A stretch of 64,000 nucleotides of DNA from Ridgeia piscesae (GCA_025642075.2 JAODUO010000157.1:441001-505000); one strand, 5' to 3'; counted from the first letter of the stretch, positions 49,201 to 60,947 are shown. Program-made: numbers and translations. The notes: generated by a model not told the origin, from the letters alone.

Positions 49201-52200
49201 AACCCTGCCTCACCCATCCAAGTCCAACCACATTACAAAGTCCAACCCTGCCTCACCCATCCAAGTCCAACCACATTACAAAGTCCAACCCTGCCTCACC
49301 CATCCAAGTCCAACCACATTACAAAGTCCAACCCTGCCTCACCCATCCAAGTCCAACCACATTACAAAGTCCAACCCTGCCTCACCCATCCAAGTCCAAC
49401 CACATTACAAAGTCCAACCCTGCCTCACTCATCCAAGTCCAACCACATTACAAAGTCCAACCCTGCTCACTCATCCAAGTCCAACCACATTACAAAGTCC
49501 AACCCTGCCTCACCATCCAAGTCCAACCACATTACAAAGTCCAACCCTGCCTACCATCAATCCAACCTTCAAGTCCAACCCGCCTCCTCAAGTCAACCAC
49601 ATTACAAAGTCCAACCCTGCCTCACCCATCCAAGTCCAACCACATTACAAAGTCCAACCCTGCCTCACTCATCCAAGTCCAACCACATTACAAAGTCCAA
49701 CCCTGCCTCACCCATCCAAGTCCAACCACATTACAAAGTCCAACCTTGCCTCACTCATCCAAGTCCAACCACATTACAAAGTCCAACTTTGCCTCACCCA
49801 TCCAAGTCCAACCACATTACAAAGTCCAACCCTGCCTCACCCATCCAAGTCCAACCACATTACAAAGTCCAACCCTGCCTCACCCATCCAAGTCCAACCA
49901 CATTACAAAGTCCAACCCTGCCTCACCCATCCAAGTCCAACCACATTACAAAGTCCAACCTTGCCTCACCATCCAAGTCCAACCACATTACAAAGTCCAA
50001 CCCTGCCTCACTCATCCAAGTCCAACCACATTACAAAGTCCAACCTTGCCTCACCCATCCAAGTCCAACCACATTACAAAGTCCAACCTTGCCTCACCCA
50101 TCCAAGTCCAACCACATTACAAAGTCCAACTCTACCCTGTCTCACTACACCAACTCTATGCTCATCACCAAGCCAACCACTTACAAAGTCCAACCTCCTG
50201 CCTCACTCATCCAAGTCCAAACCACCCATCTCATCAAAGCCCCAACCCTGCCTCAATCCAAGTCCAACACTACCGTCTCATCACCCTGCCCAACATCTAC
50301 CCTGTCTCACTCACCCAAGCCCAACATCTACCCTGTCTCACTCACCCAAGTCCAACATCTACCCTGTCTCACTCACCCAAGCCCAACATCTACCCTGTCT
50401 CACTCACCCAAGTCCAACATCTACCCTGTCTCACTCACCCAAGTCCAACATCTACCCTGTCTCACTCATCCAAGCCCAACATCTACCCTGTCTCACTCAC
50501 CCAAGCCAACATCTACCCTGTCTCACTCACCCAAGCCCAACATCTACCCTTACAGTCCAACTCTACCTCACCACCAAGTCCAACACATCTACCAAGTCCA
50601 ACTCTCTGTCTCACTCACCCAACCCAACATCTACCCTGTCTCACTCACCCAAGCCCAACATCTACCCTGTCTCACTCACCCAAGTCCAACACATTACAGT
50701 CAAACCCTGTCTCACTCACCCAAGTCCAACATCTACCCTGTCTCACTCACCCAAGTCCAACATCTACCCTGTCTCACTCACCCAAGTCCAACATCTACCC
50801 TGTCTCACTCACCCGAGCCAACATCTACCCTGTCTCACTCACCCAAGTCCAACATCTACCCTGTCTCACTCCAACATCTACCCTGTCTCCTCCCACAACA
50901 TCTACCCTGTCTCACTCACCCAAGTCCAACATCTACCCTGTCTCACTCACCCAAGTCCAACATCTACCCTGTCTCACTCACCCAAGTCCAACATCTACCC
51001 TGTCTCACTCACCCAAGTCCAACATCTACCCTGTCTCACTCACCCAAGTCCAACATCTACCCTGTCTCACTCACCCAAGTCCAACATCTACCCTGTCTCA
51101 CTCACCCAAGTCCAACATCTACCCTGTCTCACTCACCCAAGTCCAACATCTACCCTGTCTCACTCACCCAAGTCCAACATCTACCCTGTCTCACTCACCC
51201 AAGTCCAACATCTACCCTGTCTCACTCACCCAAGTCCAACATCTACCCTGTCTCACTCACCCAAGCCCAACATCTACCCTGTCTCACTCACCCAAGCCCA
51301 ACATCTACCCTGTCTCACTCACCCAAGTCCAACATCTACCCTGTCTCACTCACCCAAGCCCAACATCTACCCTGTCTCACTCACCCAAGCCCAACATCTA
51401 CCCTGTCTCACTCACCCAAGTCCAACATCTACCCTGTCTCACTCACCCAAGCCCAACATCTACCCTGTCTCACTCACCCAAGTCCAACATCTACCCTGTC
51501 TCACTCACCCAAGTCCAACATCTACCCTGTCTCACTCACCCAAGTCCAACATCTACCCTGTCTCACTCACCCGAGCCCAACATCTACCCTGTCTCACTCA
51601 CCCAAGTCCAACATCTACCCTGTCTCACTCACCCAAGCCCAACATCTACCCTGTCTCACTCACCCAAGTCCAACATCTACCCTGTCTCACTCACCCAAGC
51701 CCAACATCTACCCTGTCTCACTCACCCAAGTCCAACATCTACCCTGTCTCACTCACCCAAGTCCAACATCTACCCTGTCTCACTCACCCAAGCCCAACAT
51801 CTACCTGTCTCACTCACCCAAGCCCAACATCTACCCTGTCTCACTCACCCAAGTCCAACATCTACCCTGTCTCACTCACCCAAGCCCAACATCTACCCTG
51901 TCTCACTCACCCAAGTCCAACATCTACCCTGTCTCACTCACCCAAGTCCAACATCTACCCTGTCTCACTCACCCAAGCCCAACATCTACCCTGTCTCACT
52001 CACCCAAGCCCAACATCTACCCTGTCTCACTCACCCAAGTCCAACATCTACCCTGTCTCACTCACCCAAGTCCAACATCTACCCTGTCTCACTCACCCAA
52101 GTCCAACATCTACCCTGTCTCACTCACCCGAGCCCAACATCTACCCTGTCTCACTCACCCAAGTCCAACATCTACCCTGTCTCACTCACCCAAGCCCAAC

Positions 52201-55200
52201 ATCTACCCTGTCTCACTCACCCAAGCCCAACATCTACCCTGTCTCACTCACCCAAGTCCAACATCTACCCTGTCTCACTCACCCAAGCCCAACATCTACC
52301 TGTCTCACTCACCCAAGCCCAACATCTACCCTGTCTCACTCACCCAAGCCCAACATCTACCCTGTCTCACTCACCCAAGCCCAACATCTACCCTGTCTCA
52401 CTCACCCAAGCCCAACATCTACCCTGTCTCACTCACCCAAGCCCAACATCTACCCTGTCTCACTCACCCAAGCCCAACATCTACCCTGTCTCACTCACCC
52501 GAGCCCAACATCCGCCCCCTGCTATGTCGTTGTGACAACTGAAGTCCTCTGATGCCCAAAGGGGGCGTTCTGTGCGAAGGGCAAGGGTAGGGCTCTGTGC
52601 CCCGGGGTAATGAATCCTGTGGGAACAAAACAACACTATGATTACCCTCCCTAGTATACCTTAATTAATATAATGTAGTCGATTTGTAAATTCAAGAAAG
52701 TTTTTCAAACAAGATGTGCAAAGAATTTATGTAAATGCTTGATTTTTCCAGGTAATATTAAAGTTTTCTAAATTAAAAAACATCTTTTATATCACATTCA
52801 AACTGGTTAATAAATATTAATAAGGCAGATCAACATTAATTATAGATGAGCTTTTTTCCTAGAGATGCTATGTCACCAATGAGAATGTCAGCATTTATTG
52901 ACATGAAGCCCACAAACACCAGTAACAGTGAACACAACTGTTTCTGTTATGTTGTAGTGCAAAACCTCTACTGGGGCATCATGCACTAGTACTTGTACTT
53001 GTCCTAGAACTGTACTTGCCCAATAATGTCGACAGCTTGGGCAAGTTGAGGGTCTTTCAAGAAATCATCCAGAAACTGCCAACTGGCAGAGTCTGGGGCG
53101 ACAATCTTCACCCTGGTGTGACCTCGCTCATCTAATGCTTTTCTCAACATCTGTGACACAGTTAGAAAGACCACCAGAGAACATCATTACAAGTGCAAAT
53201 TAAACTAAACGTACGAAAAGGTTATCTATATTTTTGTAAGTTGCTCATTAACGGTGCTGCCAAAAAGAACTTATTCAAAGTACAAATCATATTTGTTTAG
53301 CAGACATTGTATTTAAGCTGGCCCTCTCATTTCTCACTCACTTAAATGGCTATTATGAGATACTCTGCCCTTCCTACTCAACATTCAATCATAAGTTGTT
53401 AATCCCCTGCATTTGCATAATATCCCGCAGACACACAGGTCATCTGTTTCTCTGTTTTGTCCCTAAGACAAGGTAAGCTCAACATTGACAAATGTGTATC
53501 ATCAACTCTCTAGATCTGTCACATGTCAACCAAGAGATCAGGGTTGGAATCCTATTACTGTTTTGTTTTCAAAAAATTAGTAATTATATTAACAGGAAGT
53601 TTCCTGGCTATATGAACAGGGCCTGTATACATAACATGGCTATAGATGTTTGGCAAACTTATTTAATACTAGTCTTCGTGCATTACTTAAAATGTGGATT
53701 AAATTATTGCTTAGTTTATAGTTCATTAAACACCACTTGTAAATTAAAGTTAAAATGTTAAACTGGAAATACCTTATACAATATTAAGTGTACTTTGTAA
53801 ATGCAAATAATTTTTTTCAAGATGGCTGCACTCACCTTAATGTAGTCAACATCATATGGCCGCTCGTTCCACACCTGAAATGACACATGTCATTCCCACT
53901 CATTGTGCATTACTTCATTTGCCAATACATCTCAATGACACTGTTTTCTAAGACTGAGTCCCTACACTTATGTCCCTACACTTGTGTCCCTACACTTGTG
54001 TCCCTACACTTGTGTCCCTACACTTACGTCCCTACACTTATGTCCCTACACTTATGTCCCTACACTTGCGCCCCTACACTTGCGTCCCTACACTTGCGTC
54101 CCTACACGTACGTCCCTACACTTACGTCCCTACACTTACGTCCCTACACTTACGTCCCTACACTTATGTCCCTACACATACGTCCCTACACTTACGTCCC
54201 TACACTTACAATACTATATTACAATATTAGGAGCTAGTATCTGTGTATGTAGATTTCACATGGCGAATCATGTCAGAGACACACCTCAGGTCATGTGACA
54301 GAACAACAACATGGGTATAACATTGCAGATATATTTATTCAACTTTCACACTTGCTGTTTCTAGTTTTCTTGCTAATATTTTGGCACATGTCAAAATTTT
54401 ATAATTCAAGACGAAGGTAAAACAACCAGTGAAATATTTGAGAAAATTATCAACATAAAAACTATCAAAACATCATTTATAAAACAAATGGTAAAATTAC
54501 CTGTGGTTAACTAGAAAAAGATTAACATAACAAATGAGTTACTTACACCGATATAGTCCACTATCAGACCATGAGTGTCACGGGCTCCATCCAGCCAACT
54601 GATGATGTAATTCACTAATTTTGTGCGATTTGCATAAGGGGTCCATGCTGGTCCACCTTGTCGCAACCAGCCGGGAAACACCCAAGGGAGACCGTACAGT
54701 TGCATGCTGGGATTGCGCTGAAATCAAGGATGAACGTAAATGTTTTCTGTCCTTCAGGAAAACAAATTATTAACACTGACATACACTATGATTCACAAAC
54801 ATACTAAAATACATGACAAATAGAAAATGTAACTGTAAAATAAATAAAACCATACAACTGACAAAATAAATATATGAATGAAATTAATCCTACTATTTAA
54901 TCCTACTCTTTAGACACTGAAACTAATCAATATCACCCAGATTTACAGTGGCAGATATTTCACATTTACACAACAACATGGAGACCAAAAGAACAACTAA
55001 TACTGTATTCCAATAATTCCATACAAACTAAATGAGTATCACTATCAAATGAGTTATTATACATGTAGTTTCTATTTTATGCATACAGAAAATATAGCAA
55101 AATTGTACTAGAAATTGCATTTAAAACTAACTGAACTTTTCCAAACAAATTTGAATATGTGTATGACAGTGGCATCACATTCACATTTAAGACATTCCCA

Positions 55201-57062
55201 GTGCAAGACATACTTTTTAGTTTCGTTTGTCAAATACTAACAAAACTCACCTTTTTAGCTTCAGTCATGAGCCACCATTCGTAACCACGGTGATAGTTGG
55301 TGGCGCCCTCTGTGTGCATATGTGACGACTCGACGCCATCTGTAGACAGACTCACAAGGGTGGAAATGTGGGATTTTACATTTTCTATTATTTTGTGAGG
55401 AAATATCCCGTATTATTGCCAGCAAGTGGGGGACATTTTTAGAAGTTGCAGAAACTAGTAATTGTCACTGGACATTACTTTTTCATGAAAAAAAGAATAT
55501 AGCAATAGCATAGAAATGACAAAATGAATCAAATTTCAATTATATGTTAGAGCTGTATATTTGCTACTTACACTCTTTTCGAAACACTGTCAGACAAGAC
55601 AGTGCATGGATATTTTTTAGTTTTACCATTAACTCACCTGTGCTTTGTGAATCCCCTCCAATTTCCACTTTCAGTATCTGGAGACTTGCTCCAAACCCAG
55701 GCTGTTGAAGTTAGACAAAAACATGCAACTATGACATTGACAATATCAATTAAATAACACGACAGGACAGGAACAAATCAAACAGAATGATAGATATTTC
55801 TATTAATACAGACAGTTTACAGATTACTTAAAACATTTCTTGATTGTAAATTTATGCGATTCCATTGCAGTCTCGTTGAAACATACGCCATCTTGTATTC
55901 TCATTGAAGCATAACATTTAAAACGATGGGAAACAAATATACACATAAAAAGAAATTAGAATCATGAAATTCAGTCAATACAATATATGTCTCGCTTTTT
56001 TATTTTTTATATAAATTTACAGTGAGTATCAGAACTGGGGCAACACAGAGGGTCAGAGCTGGTCCATAAATAATTACATGCCTGGTCGACGCATGCATAT
56101 TTTAAATAATTAATAATTACACATTGAGCACTCAAGCCAAAGTAATTAATTCTGAAAGTAAATATAACAAAAACGGTGTATTTTAGTTATAAAAACTGAA
56201 AGTAATTAAAAAGAATTGACAGTCACATTTAATTATGCAATTAACACAATAGTGTTAAAAACCAAACAGCATTAACTGACTCATACAACTCGCATAAAGG
56301 ATATTTACCAAGGTTTAACAAGGATATGGACAACGTTTACAATCTTATCAGCATTCTTTAAACTAATTTGGTCAAAATTACTTTGTGTGATGCTTCAGCC
56401 AAAATAAATAATAAATGTGTTAATGAGCCAGTAATATTAAGTTCAATTCCATGTGAATTGTGACAATTATAAAACAAAATGAGGACTTTAAAAAATATGA
56501 TGTGATATTTTCAAAACGTGCCTTGAATAGAAAGTCCAGAATTTCATTCCTCTCTTTTTCTGGGTAGTTCCGCAACAGCTTAGAAGTAGCCTAAACAAGG
56601 AGAAATGCTACATGATAACAATCGTAACATAAAAACAGAACTGTTTTCAAACAACTTCTCAGTTCGCCGAGCAGTGACGCCTCGATATTGATAGGATGTA
56701 TTTATCTTTATTGAACACAAGCCAACTGTATTTAGTAAGCAGCTAATAAACCCTACGCACAGAGTTCCTAATTACCCAATTAATACCCCTTCCTATGCTT
56801 TGCAACAATGTTCCTAATTCGCAGAGCATGACGTCACTGCTCTGCGAATAGTGGCATGTATGCCCTTATTCGTAGAGCTGCTCTGCGAATAGTCTTATCC
56901 ACAATTTAACACACTTACGCCACCTCCGCTGATAGCTCCGATGCCATCAAATCGTCTTAACATCCCGTTATCACCATCCACAACATAACGATACTGTTCC
57001 GAGGCACGGACGAGAAAACCAGCAACGATAATCACATAAAGTAAGAGACTGTGTCGTCGCAT
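39337..57062 (-). CDS. GALC: GALC-like galactocerebrosidase (complete, 18 exons)
   Basis: Exons (5' to 3'): 56919-57062, 56522-56590, 55638-55701, 55251-55339, 54547-54717, 53836-53874, 53020-53150, 52499-52616, 47827-47864, 47087-47211, 46333-46472, 45385-45474, 44442-44531, 43500-43641, 42739-42919, 41995-42170, 40096-40172, 39337-39606. Phases agree throughout, giving 717 aa (human about 685). A signal peptide is followed by [11 protein letters not shown], a GH59 TIM barrel with acid/base Glu183 (VWNERPY) and nucleophile Glu259 (ASEDFS), spaced 76 residues as in the mammalian enzyme. Then come the beta-sandwich ([19 protein letters not shown]) and lectin domain ([19 protein letters not shown]). 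The family hydrolyses galactosylceramide and psychosine in lysosomes. Three introns appear to be GC-AG. Intron 8 is one large minisatellite. Confidence 0.95.
40262..40742 (-). repeat. Dispersed 0.5-kb repeat, copy 3 (inverted, in GALC intron 16)
   Basis: Reverse complement of the repeat at 27664-28186 and 62944-63466; more diverged, with an altered right end. Confidence 0.88.
41163..41220. repeat. (TA)n microsatellite
   Basis: About 28 TA units in GALC intron 16. Confidence 0.97.
41629..41835 (+). repeat. Dispersed repeat family 2, copy 1 (GALC intron 16)
   Basis: Shared with 59355-59530: AAATGGACT, ACATGTGACACCATT, GGTTTTGGAAGAC, TTTTTACCCGTC and GTCCAAATGA occur in the same order. Non-coding. 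Confidence 0.85.
42739..42919 (-). CDS. GALC: GALC exon 15, GC donor
   Basis: It encodes [20 protein letters not shown] to AVLGNSTW. The join TG|G TCT restores Trp-Ser-Asp-Val, aligned with human Trp-Thr-Asn-Leu, and needs the donor TG|GCGAGT. Confidence 0.82.
43178..43262. repeat. (GT)n microsatellite
   Basis: GT repeats with GTGCGT and GGTGTGGT interruptions in GALC intron 14. Confidence 0.95.
45478..45945. repeat. 20-bp minisatellite next to the GALC exon 12 acceptor
   Basis: The unit in gene sense is TGTGACAGGTATACATTATA with GTGGAC or GTGTAC variants, about 23 copies. It ends directly at the acceptor ATGTGTTGCAG of exon 12, which resembles the unit (ATGTGTGACAG). Confidence 0.95.
46683..46760 (+). 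repeat. Possible decayed tRNA-derived SINE head
   Basis: TGGCACAGTGG at about 46690 fits a Pol III A box exactly, but no B box follows, so this is weak. Confidence 0.2.
47865..52498 (-). other. GALC intron 8, almost wholly minisatellite
   Basis: A 4.63-kb intron made of two related tandem arrays. Only about 75 bp near the exon 9 acceptor (47865-47938) and short irregular patches at 50136-50285 and 50545-50620 are not clean repeats. Confidence 0.93.
47940..50135 (-). repeat. 43-bp minisatellite, related to the 31-bp array
   Basis: In gene sense the unit contains CTTGGATGGGTGAGGCAGGG, then TTGGACTTTGTAATGTGGTTG. It shares GGGTGAG-CAGGGT and TTGGACTTGG with the 31-bp unit and has an extra TTTGTAATGTGG segment. 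About 50 copies. Confidence 0.95.
50286..52515 (-). repeat. 31-bp minisatellite carrying the exon 8 splice donor
   Basis: In gene sense every unit contains GATGTTGG, then RCTTGG|GTGAGTGAG and ACAGGGTA. The array begins inside exon 8: its last 15 coding bases and the donor form the first unit. About 70 copies by span. Most variation is one base (ACTTGG/GCTTGG/GCTCGG). Confidence 0.97.
52499..52616 (-). CDS. GALC: GALC exon 8 (nucleophile) whose end seeds the minisatellite
   Basis: It encodes [17 protein letters not shown] (Glu259) and ends GGGCWAR, conserved with human GAGCWGR. The last 15 bases, GGATGTTGGGCTCGG, plus the donor GTGAGTGAG are the core of the 31-bp repeat next door. Confidence 0.93.
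53020..53150 (-). CDS. GALC: GALC exon 7, GC donor
   Basis: It encodes [20 protein letters not shown] through AVDII. The donor ATTGG|GCAAGT restores Gly-Ile-His-Tyr-Pro with exon 8 (human Gly-Ala-His-Tyr-Pro). A GT three bases on gives the wrong frame. Confidence 0.88.
53836..53874 (-). CDS. GALC: GALC exon 6 (acid/base glutamate)
   Basis: A 39-bp exon encoding [13 protein letters not shown], with the catalytic proton donor Glu183 in the N-E pair. Acceptor CATTTCAG, donor GTGAG. Confidence 0.92.
53955..54212. repeat. 14-bp minisatellite in GALC intron 5
   Basis: The unit ACTTACGTCCCTAC (variants TTGTGT, TTATGT, TTGCGT) occurs about 18 times. In gene sense several units contain GACGTAAGTG, a perfect donor hexamer, but the array is not attached to the exon 5 donor. 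Confidence 0.95.
56522..56590 (-). CDS. GALC: GALC exon 2, GC donor
   Basis: It encodes [19 protein letters not shown] and FLFK (23 codons). The phase-0 join to exon 3 ([17 protein letters not shown]) needs the donor AAG|GCACGT; the nearest GT breaks the frame. Confidence 0.88.
56818..56893. repeat. Hairpin cluster CTCTGCGAATA
   Basis: Two short palindromes built from ATTCGCAGAG and CTCTGCGAAT lie in GALC intron 1, near exon 1. They resemble in design the CTCTGGCAATA hairpins at 14.75-15.33 kb. Confidence 0.7.
56919..57062 (-). CDS. GALC: GALC exon 1 (signal peptide)
   Basis: [20 protein letters not shown] is a typical signal peptide, followed by [20 protein letters not shown]. An in-frame Met 20 codons upstream (57122) would bury it, so 57062 is preferred. 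The donor is GGC|GTAAGT. Confidence 0.9.
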
Positions 57063-58259
57063 ATTTGACGTAAAGTTGGCGCGAACGCAAACCAGGAAGA
57101 GGAACGACGACAGTGGCGCCACATTACGAAGTCAGGATGATTTCCAAATGTAATCGCCAGGTGACGCCAGTGAAGCTCGCACGTTTGGCGAGTGTAATTT
57201 TGTCTGATCTTTAATTGCCAATTCATCAATTGTGATCCTTAATTTGGAATGCAGTGAAAGTGGTCAATATTCTAATAAATCCTCCTTTGATGTTTAGTTG
57301 CATTTTAAAAGTGCACCCTTCTTGCCCCATAGGGTTTTGCGTAAGCCGGGGAGCGATAAAACAAGACTGTTCTGCTACTTCGACATCCGCTAGCACCTTC
57401 CTAAGTTTCTTGAGCAGGCAGGGGCAGCGTGTGGACGTTTTCAACAGAGATTAGGCTAGGAACAGAGCATTTGTTGGTGTTTTGGCAGTTGTGTAGAATT
57501 TGGACCCACCCCTAAGGCCAAATGTTCCGTTATAACTATATTTGCCTACATTGGTTGGATAACGCACACTAACTCTACCCTAGTTCTAGCCCTAATAAAT
57601 CGGCATTCCCCTGTATATTAATTTTTTACAAATATTGTGTTTTGAGATCCAAATAGCGCTCTGATTTATGCCAGCTGCAAATGCAGTGGTCGTGTGTTAC
57701 TGCACGGTGCACATGGAATGAGCGATAAACAGTTTTGTATGACCGGGATTGACCGCACCGTCTTTTTGACCTCAAAAGCCTGCTAAAGTGCCTAAAACAT
57801 GCTGTTTATAAAACACAAAGATTAGTTGATGTTAAATGATTAAATTAACAAAGTGAAGTATCAAATGTTGGCAAAGATACAGTTATAACGACAAAATTGA
57901 GCTGGGTCCGAATTCTACACAAGTTACTTCGTTTTCTTTAGAGTGTAATAATCATAGTTGTTGAAAGTCAGAATAAGCAAGATATCAAAGTTTGCAAAGC
58001 CAAATTAAAAAAGGCGTCAAACTAAATTATTATATAATTATCCCTGACAGTTGTTTGTTGTGTTCGCTATTGTATTGTATCTATTTGTGAAAGAATACAA
58101 TAAAAAATTTCAAGAATCATCTTTGGCTACTTTTCATGATTTGCTACTACCTGTTCAACTGGTTAGATACTGAATTATTACTTGCTGCCTGGTGTAGATT
58201 GTTTAATGGCACAATTTTGCAAGCCTATATTAATGTTGGTTTTTTTACATTCTTGTAGA
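57063..58259. other. GALC-GPAM divergent intergenic region
   Basis: It contains the presumed promoters of both genes and the first untranslated GPAM exon, which I could not place. A terminal-inverted-repeat element lies at 57491-57920. Confidence 0.55.
57491..57920. mobile_element. MITE with terminal inverted repeats
   Basis: The left end GTGTAGAATTTGGACCCA and right end TGGGTCCGAATTCTACAC are complementary with one mismatch. Similarity extends inward to TTATAACT...TTTGCC. The element is 430 bp and non-coding. Flanks CAGTT and AAGTT suggest a short target duplication (AGTT), unproven. Confidence 0.75.
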
Positions 58260-58288
58260 CTGTCCACCTGAAGTGACCCACGGACAGA

Positions 58289-58507
58289 ATGGCTGAAACA
58301 CTGCACAAACTTCAACATATTTATGCTAAGTGGGAGACACGTAACCCCCGACAGGGTAACTACGGGCACCCTTCCCAGACACACCCCGATGGCTGCCGTT
58401 CTACAGAAACCGGCAAGCAAGCTTGGACACGCAAGTTTGGAAATATTGGCCCGGCTCCTGTGAGACGGCAAAAATACTCAAGAGGAAAACCAGTTGCCCT
58501 GTCCACT
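58289..58507 (+). CDS. GPAM: GPAM first coding exon
   Basis: MAETLHKLQHIYAKWETRNP to KPVALST, 73 codons, weakly conserved as expected for this part of GPAT1. Its end GTCCACT|GTGAGTAGCTC is the repeat unit of the following array. Reading through reaches TGA after six codons. Confidence 0.85.
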
Positions 58508-60831
58508 GTGAGTAGCTCTGGTCAGTGAGGTCAGTTCACTGTGAGTAGCTCTGGTCAGTGAGGTCAGTCCACTGTGAGTAGCTCTGGACAGTGAGGTCAG
58601 TCCACTGTGAGTAGCTCTGGACAGTGAGGTCAGTCCACTGTGAGTAGCTCTGGACAGTGAGGTCAATCCACTGTGAGTAGCTCTGGTCAGTGAGGTCAGT
58701 CCACTGTGAGTAGCTCTGGACAGTGAGGTCAATCCACTGTGAAGTAGCTCTGGACAGTGAGGTCAGTTCACTGTGAGTAGCTCTGGACAGTGAGGTCAGT
58801 CCACTGTGAGTAGCTCTGGACAGTGAGGTCAATCCACTGTGAATAGCTCTGGACAGTGAGGTCAGTCCACTGTGAGTAGCTCTGGACAGTGAGGTCAGTT
58901 CACTGTGAGTAGTTCTGGTCAGTGAGGTCTATCCACTGTGAGTAGCTCTGGTCAGTGAGGTCAGTCCACTGTGAGTAGCTCTGGACAGTGAGGTCAGTCC
59001 ACTGTGAGTAGCTCTGGACAGTGAGGTCAATCCACTGTGAATAGCTCTGGACAGTGAGGTCAGTTCACTGTGAGTAGCTCTGGACAGTGAGGTCAGTCCA
59101 CTGTGAGTAGCTCTGGACAGTGAGGTCAAGTCCACTGTGAGTAGCTCTGGACAGTGAGGTCAGTCCACTGTGAGTAGCTCTGGACAGTGAGGTCAGTTCA
59201 CTGTGAGTAGTTCTGGTCAGTGAGGTCTATCCACTGTGAGTAGCTCTGGTCAGTGAGGTCAGTCCACTGTGAGTAGCTCTGGACAGTGAGGTCAGTCCAC
59301 TGTGAGTAGCTCTGATCAGTGAGGTCACTCGTGTATATATTGGAATGTGTCTGATGACCGAAAATGGACTGCAAACACACATGTGACACCATTTACACTC
59401 ACTTTGAGGCATAACTGACAATATCTATGGTTTTGGAAGACTCCATTTTTTTTACCCGTCTATCCGTATTTCTATCAGTCCACAACGGTTTTTACCCGTC
59501 CAAATGATAAATGACTGCATAGAGCTATGTTTGTAACTAAGGTAACCATTTTCGATTTGTTTTCCGCAGGCTATTGTGACATCATCGAGTCTCAGCTTCT
59601 TCAAGTCCACCCCCACAGTGCAGCCAGCTATTGCACAGGTGCGCCCCCTGTTGGGTCGTTGCTGCACTTGTATGCCATCATGCCGGGTAAGTGACTGCAT
59701 TGAGAACGCAGTGCTCAGGTTAGATATGATAATGATAATAAACCCAGGTGGCTTCTGAGTCATCAAGAATGCAACTCAAAGCTTCTGATGAAAATATGTC
59801 GGGACATTTTGTAAAATTATAGAACAGAGCAGATATTATCGTGACTGGATATAGTATCATACATGTGTGACACTGACTGAGACACAAGAAGAATGTCCAT
59901 TAGTGGGCTGGGCATGAGGAGGGAAGTTGATACGAGAAAGAGAGGAGAATGGTGACAAAGAAAGACAAAGAGAGTAGAGGGGGAAAGGTGGTGTGGAACC
60001 CCTCGCATGCAATAGGGGGATTGTCTGACTGCCCATTTGACTCCACATCAACAGATTGTTAAATATTTATGTTACTGCAGTACACGTTTATGAGTTGATC
60101 GTGTATGTTGTTGATGTGGTCCCAGGAAGAATTGTACCAGGAGGACGTGAAGGAGAGGCCCCTACAGAACTTGCTGCGAGCCTCCACTCAGATGTAAGTT
60201 GAAACAGTTGATTTTATTAAATTTTAATTAAGCATAAATTAGTTTGTGCATGGAAATCAGGTGAAGTTAAATATCTATCAAAATATTCGCTGTTATAAAA
60301 TGCAGCGTTAGAAATTTTGAAAGAACAACTATTTTTGCAATTTGTAAACATAATTTTAATTTGTGTATCTATTTCAGACATTGCAATGGAGCCACAAAGA
60401 CATTTAGTTTCTATCAGTTTCTACAAGATAATCACAGCTACACATATCCTGATGTGACGGCCGCAGCGAGACGCAGTGAAAGGTGGACATGACACGTCCC
60501 ACGACACATGAGTCATGGTGACATTTCACCTTTTAAGACCCATATATTATTTCCTAAGTTGTCCTAACGTTTATTACCAGACTATAAAGCACATATATTA
60601 TAAATCAAAATACTGTAACTTTTGAACTGTGCTGTGTGATATTAATGACGTCAAGACACTGAAGACAGTGAGTTGGTTATATTTTCTATACAATTGTGCA
60701 CTAATGAGGAGCAGGGTTTGCAGTTTCTTCAGAGGTTTTTTCCATGTTTCTTCTGACCCAGAAGAAATAGTTTCTTCCATAATGGGACATTTTTGCTTGT
60801 GTTGAAATTTGTTGAATTCTCTTCCCGTCTT

Positions 60832-60896
<65 letters not shown>

Positions 60897-60907
60897 AAGA
60901 CGAAGAG

Positions 60908-60947
<40 letters not shown>

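Noticed and set aside
47912..52552. A 1546-codon open frame rich in Pro, Ser, Thr and His, and two shorter parallel frames
   Set aside because: Unit lengths of 43 and 31 bp without stops leave several frames open at once. The region is intron 8 of GALC on the other strand.
58478..59421. Minus-strand frames of SLSRATHSGLT repeats
   Set aside because: The 33-bp period keeps the antisense frame open; it is the GPAM intron 1 array.
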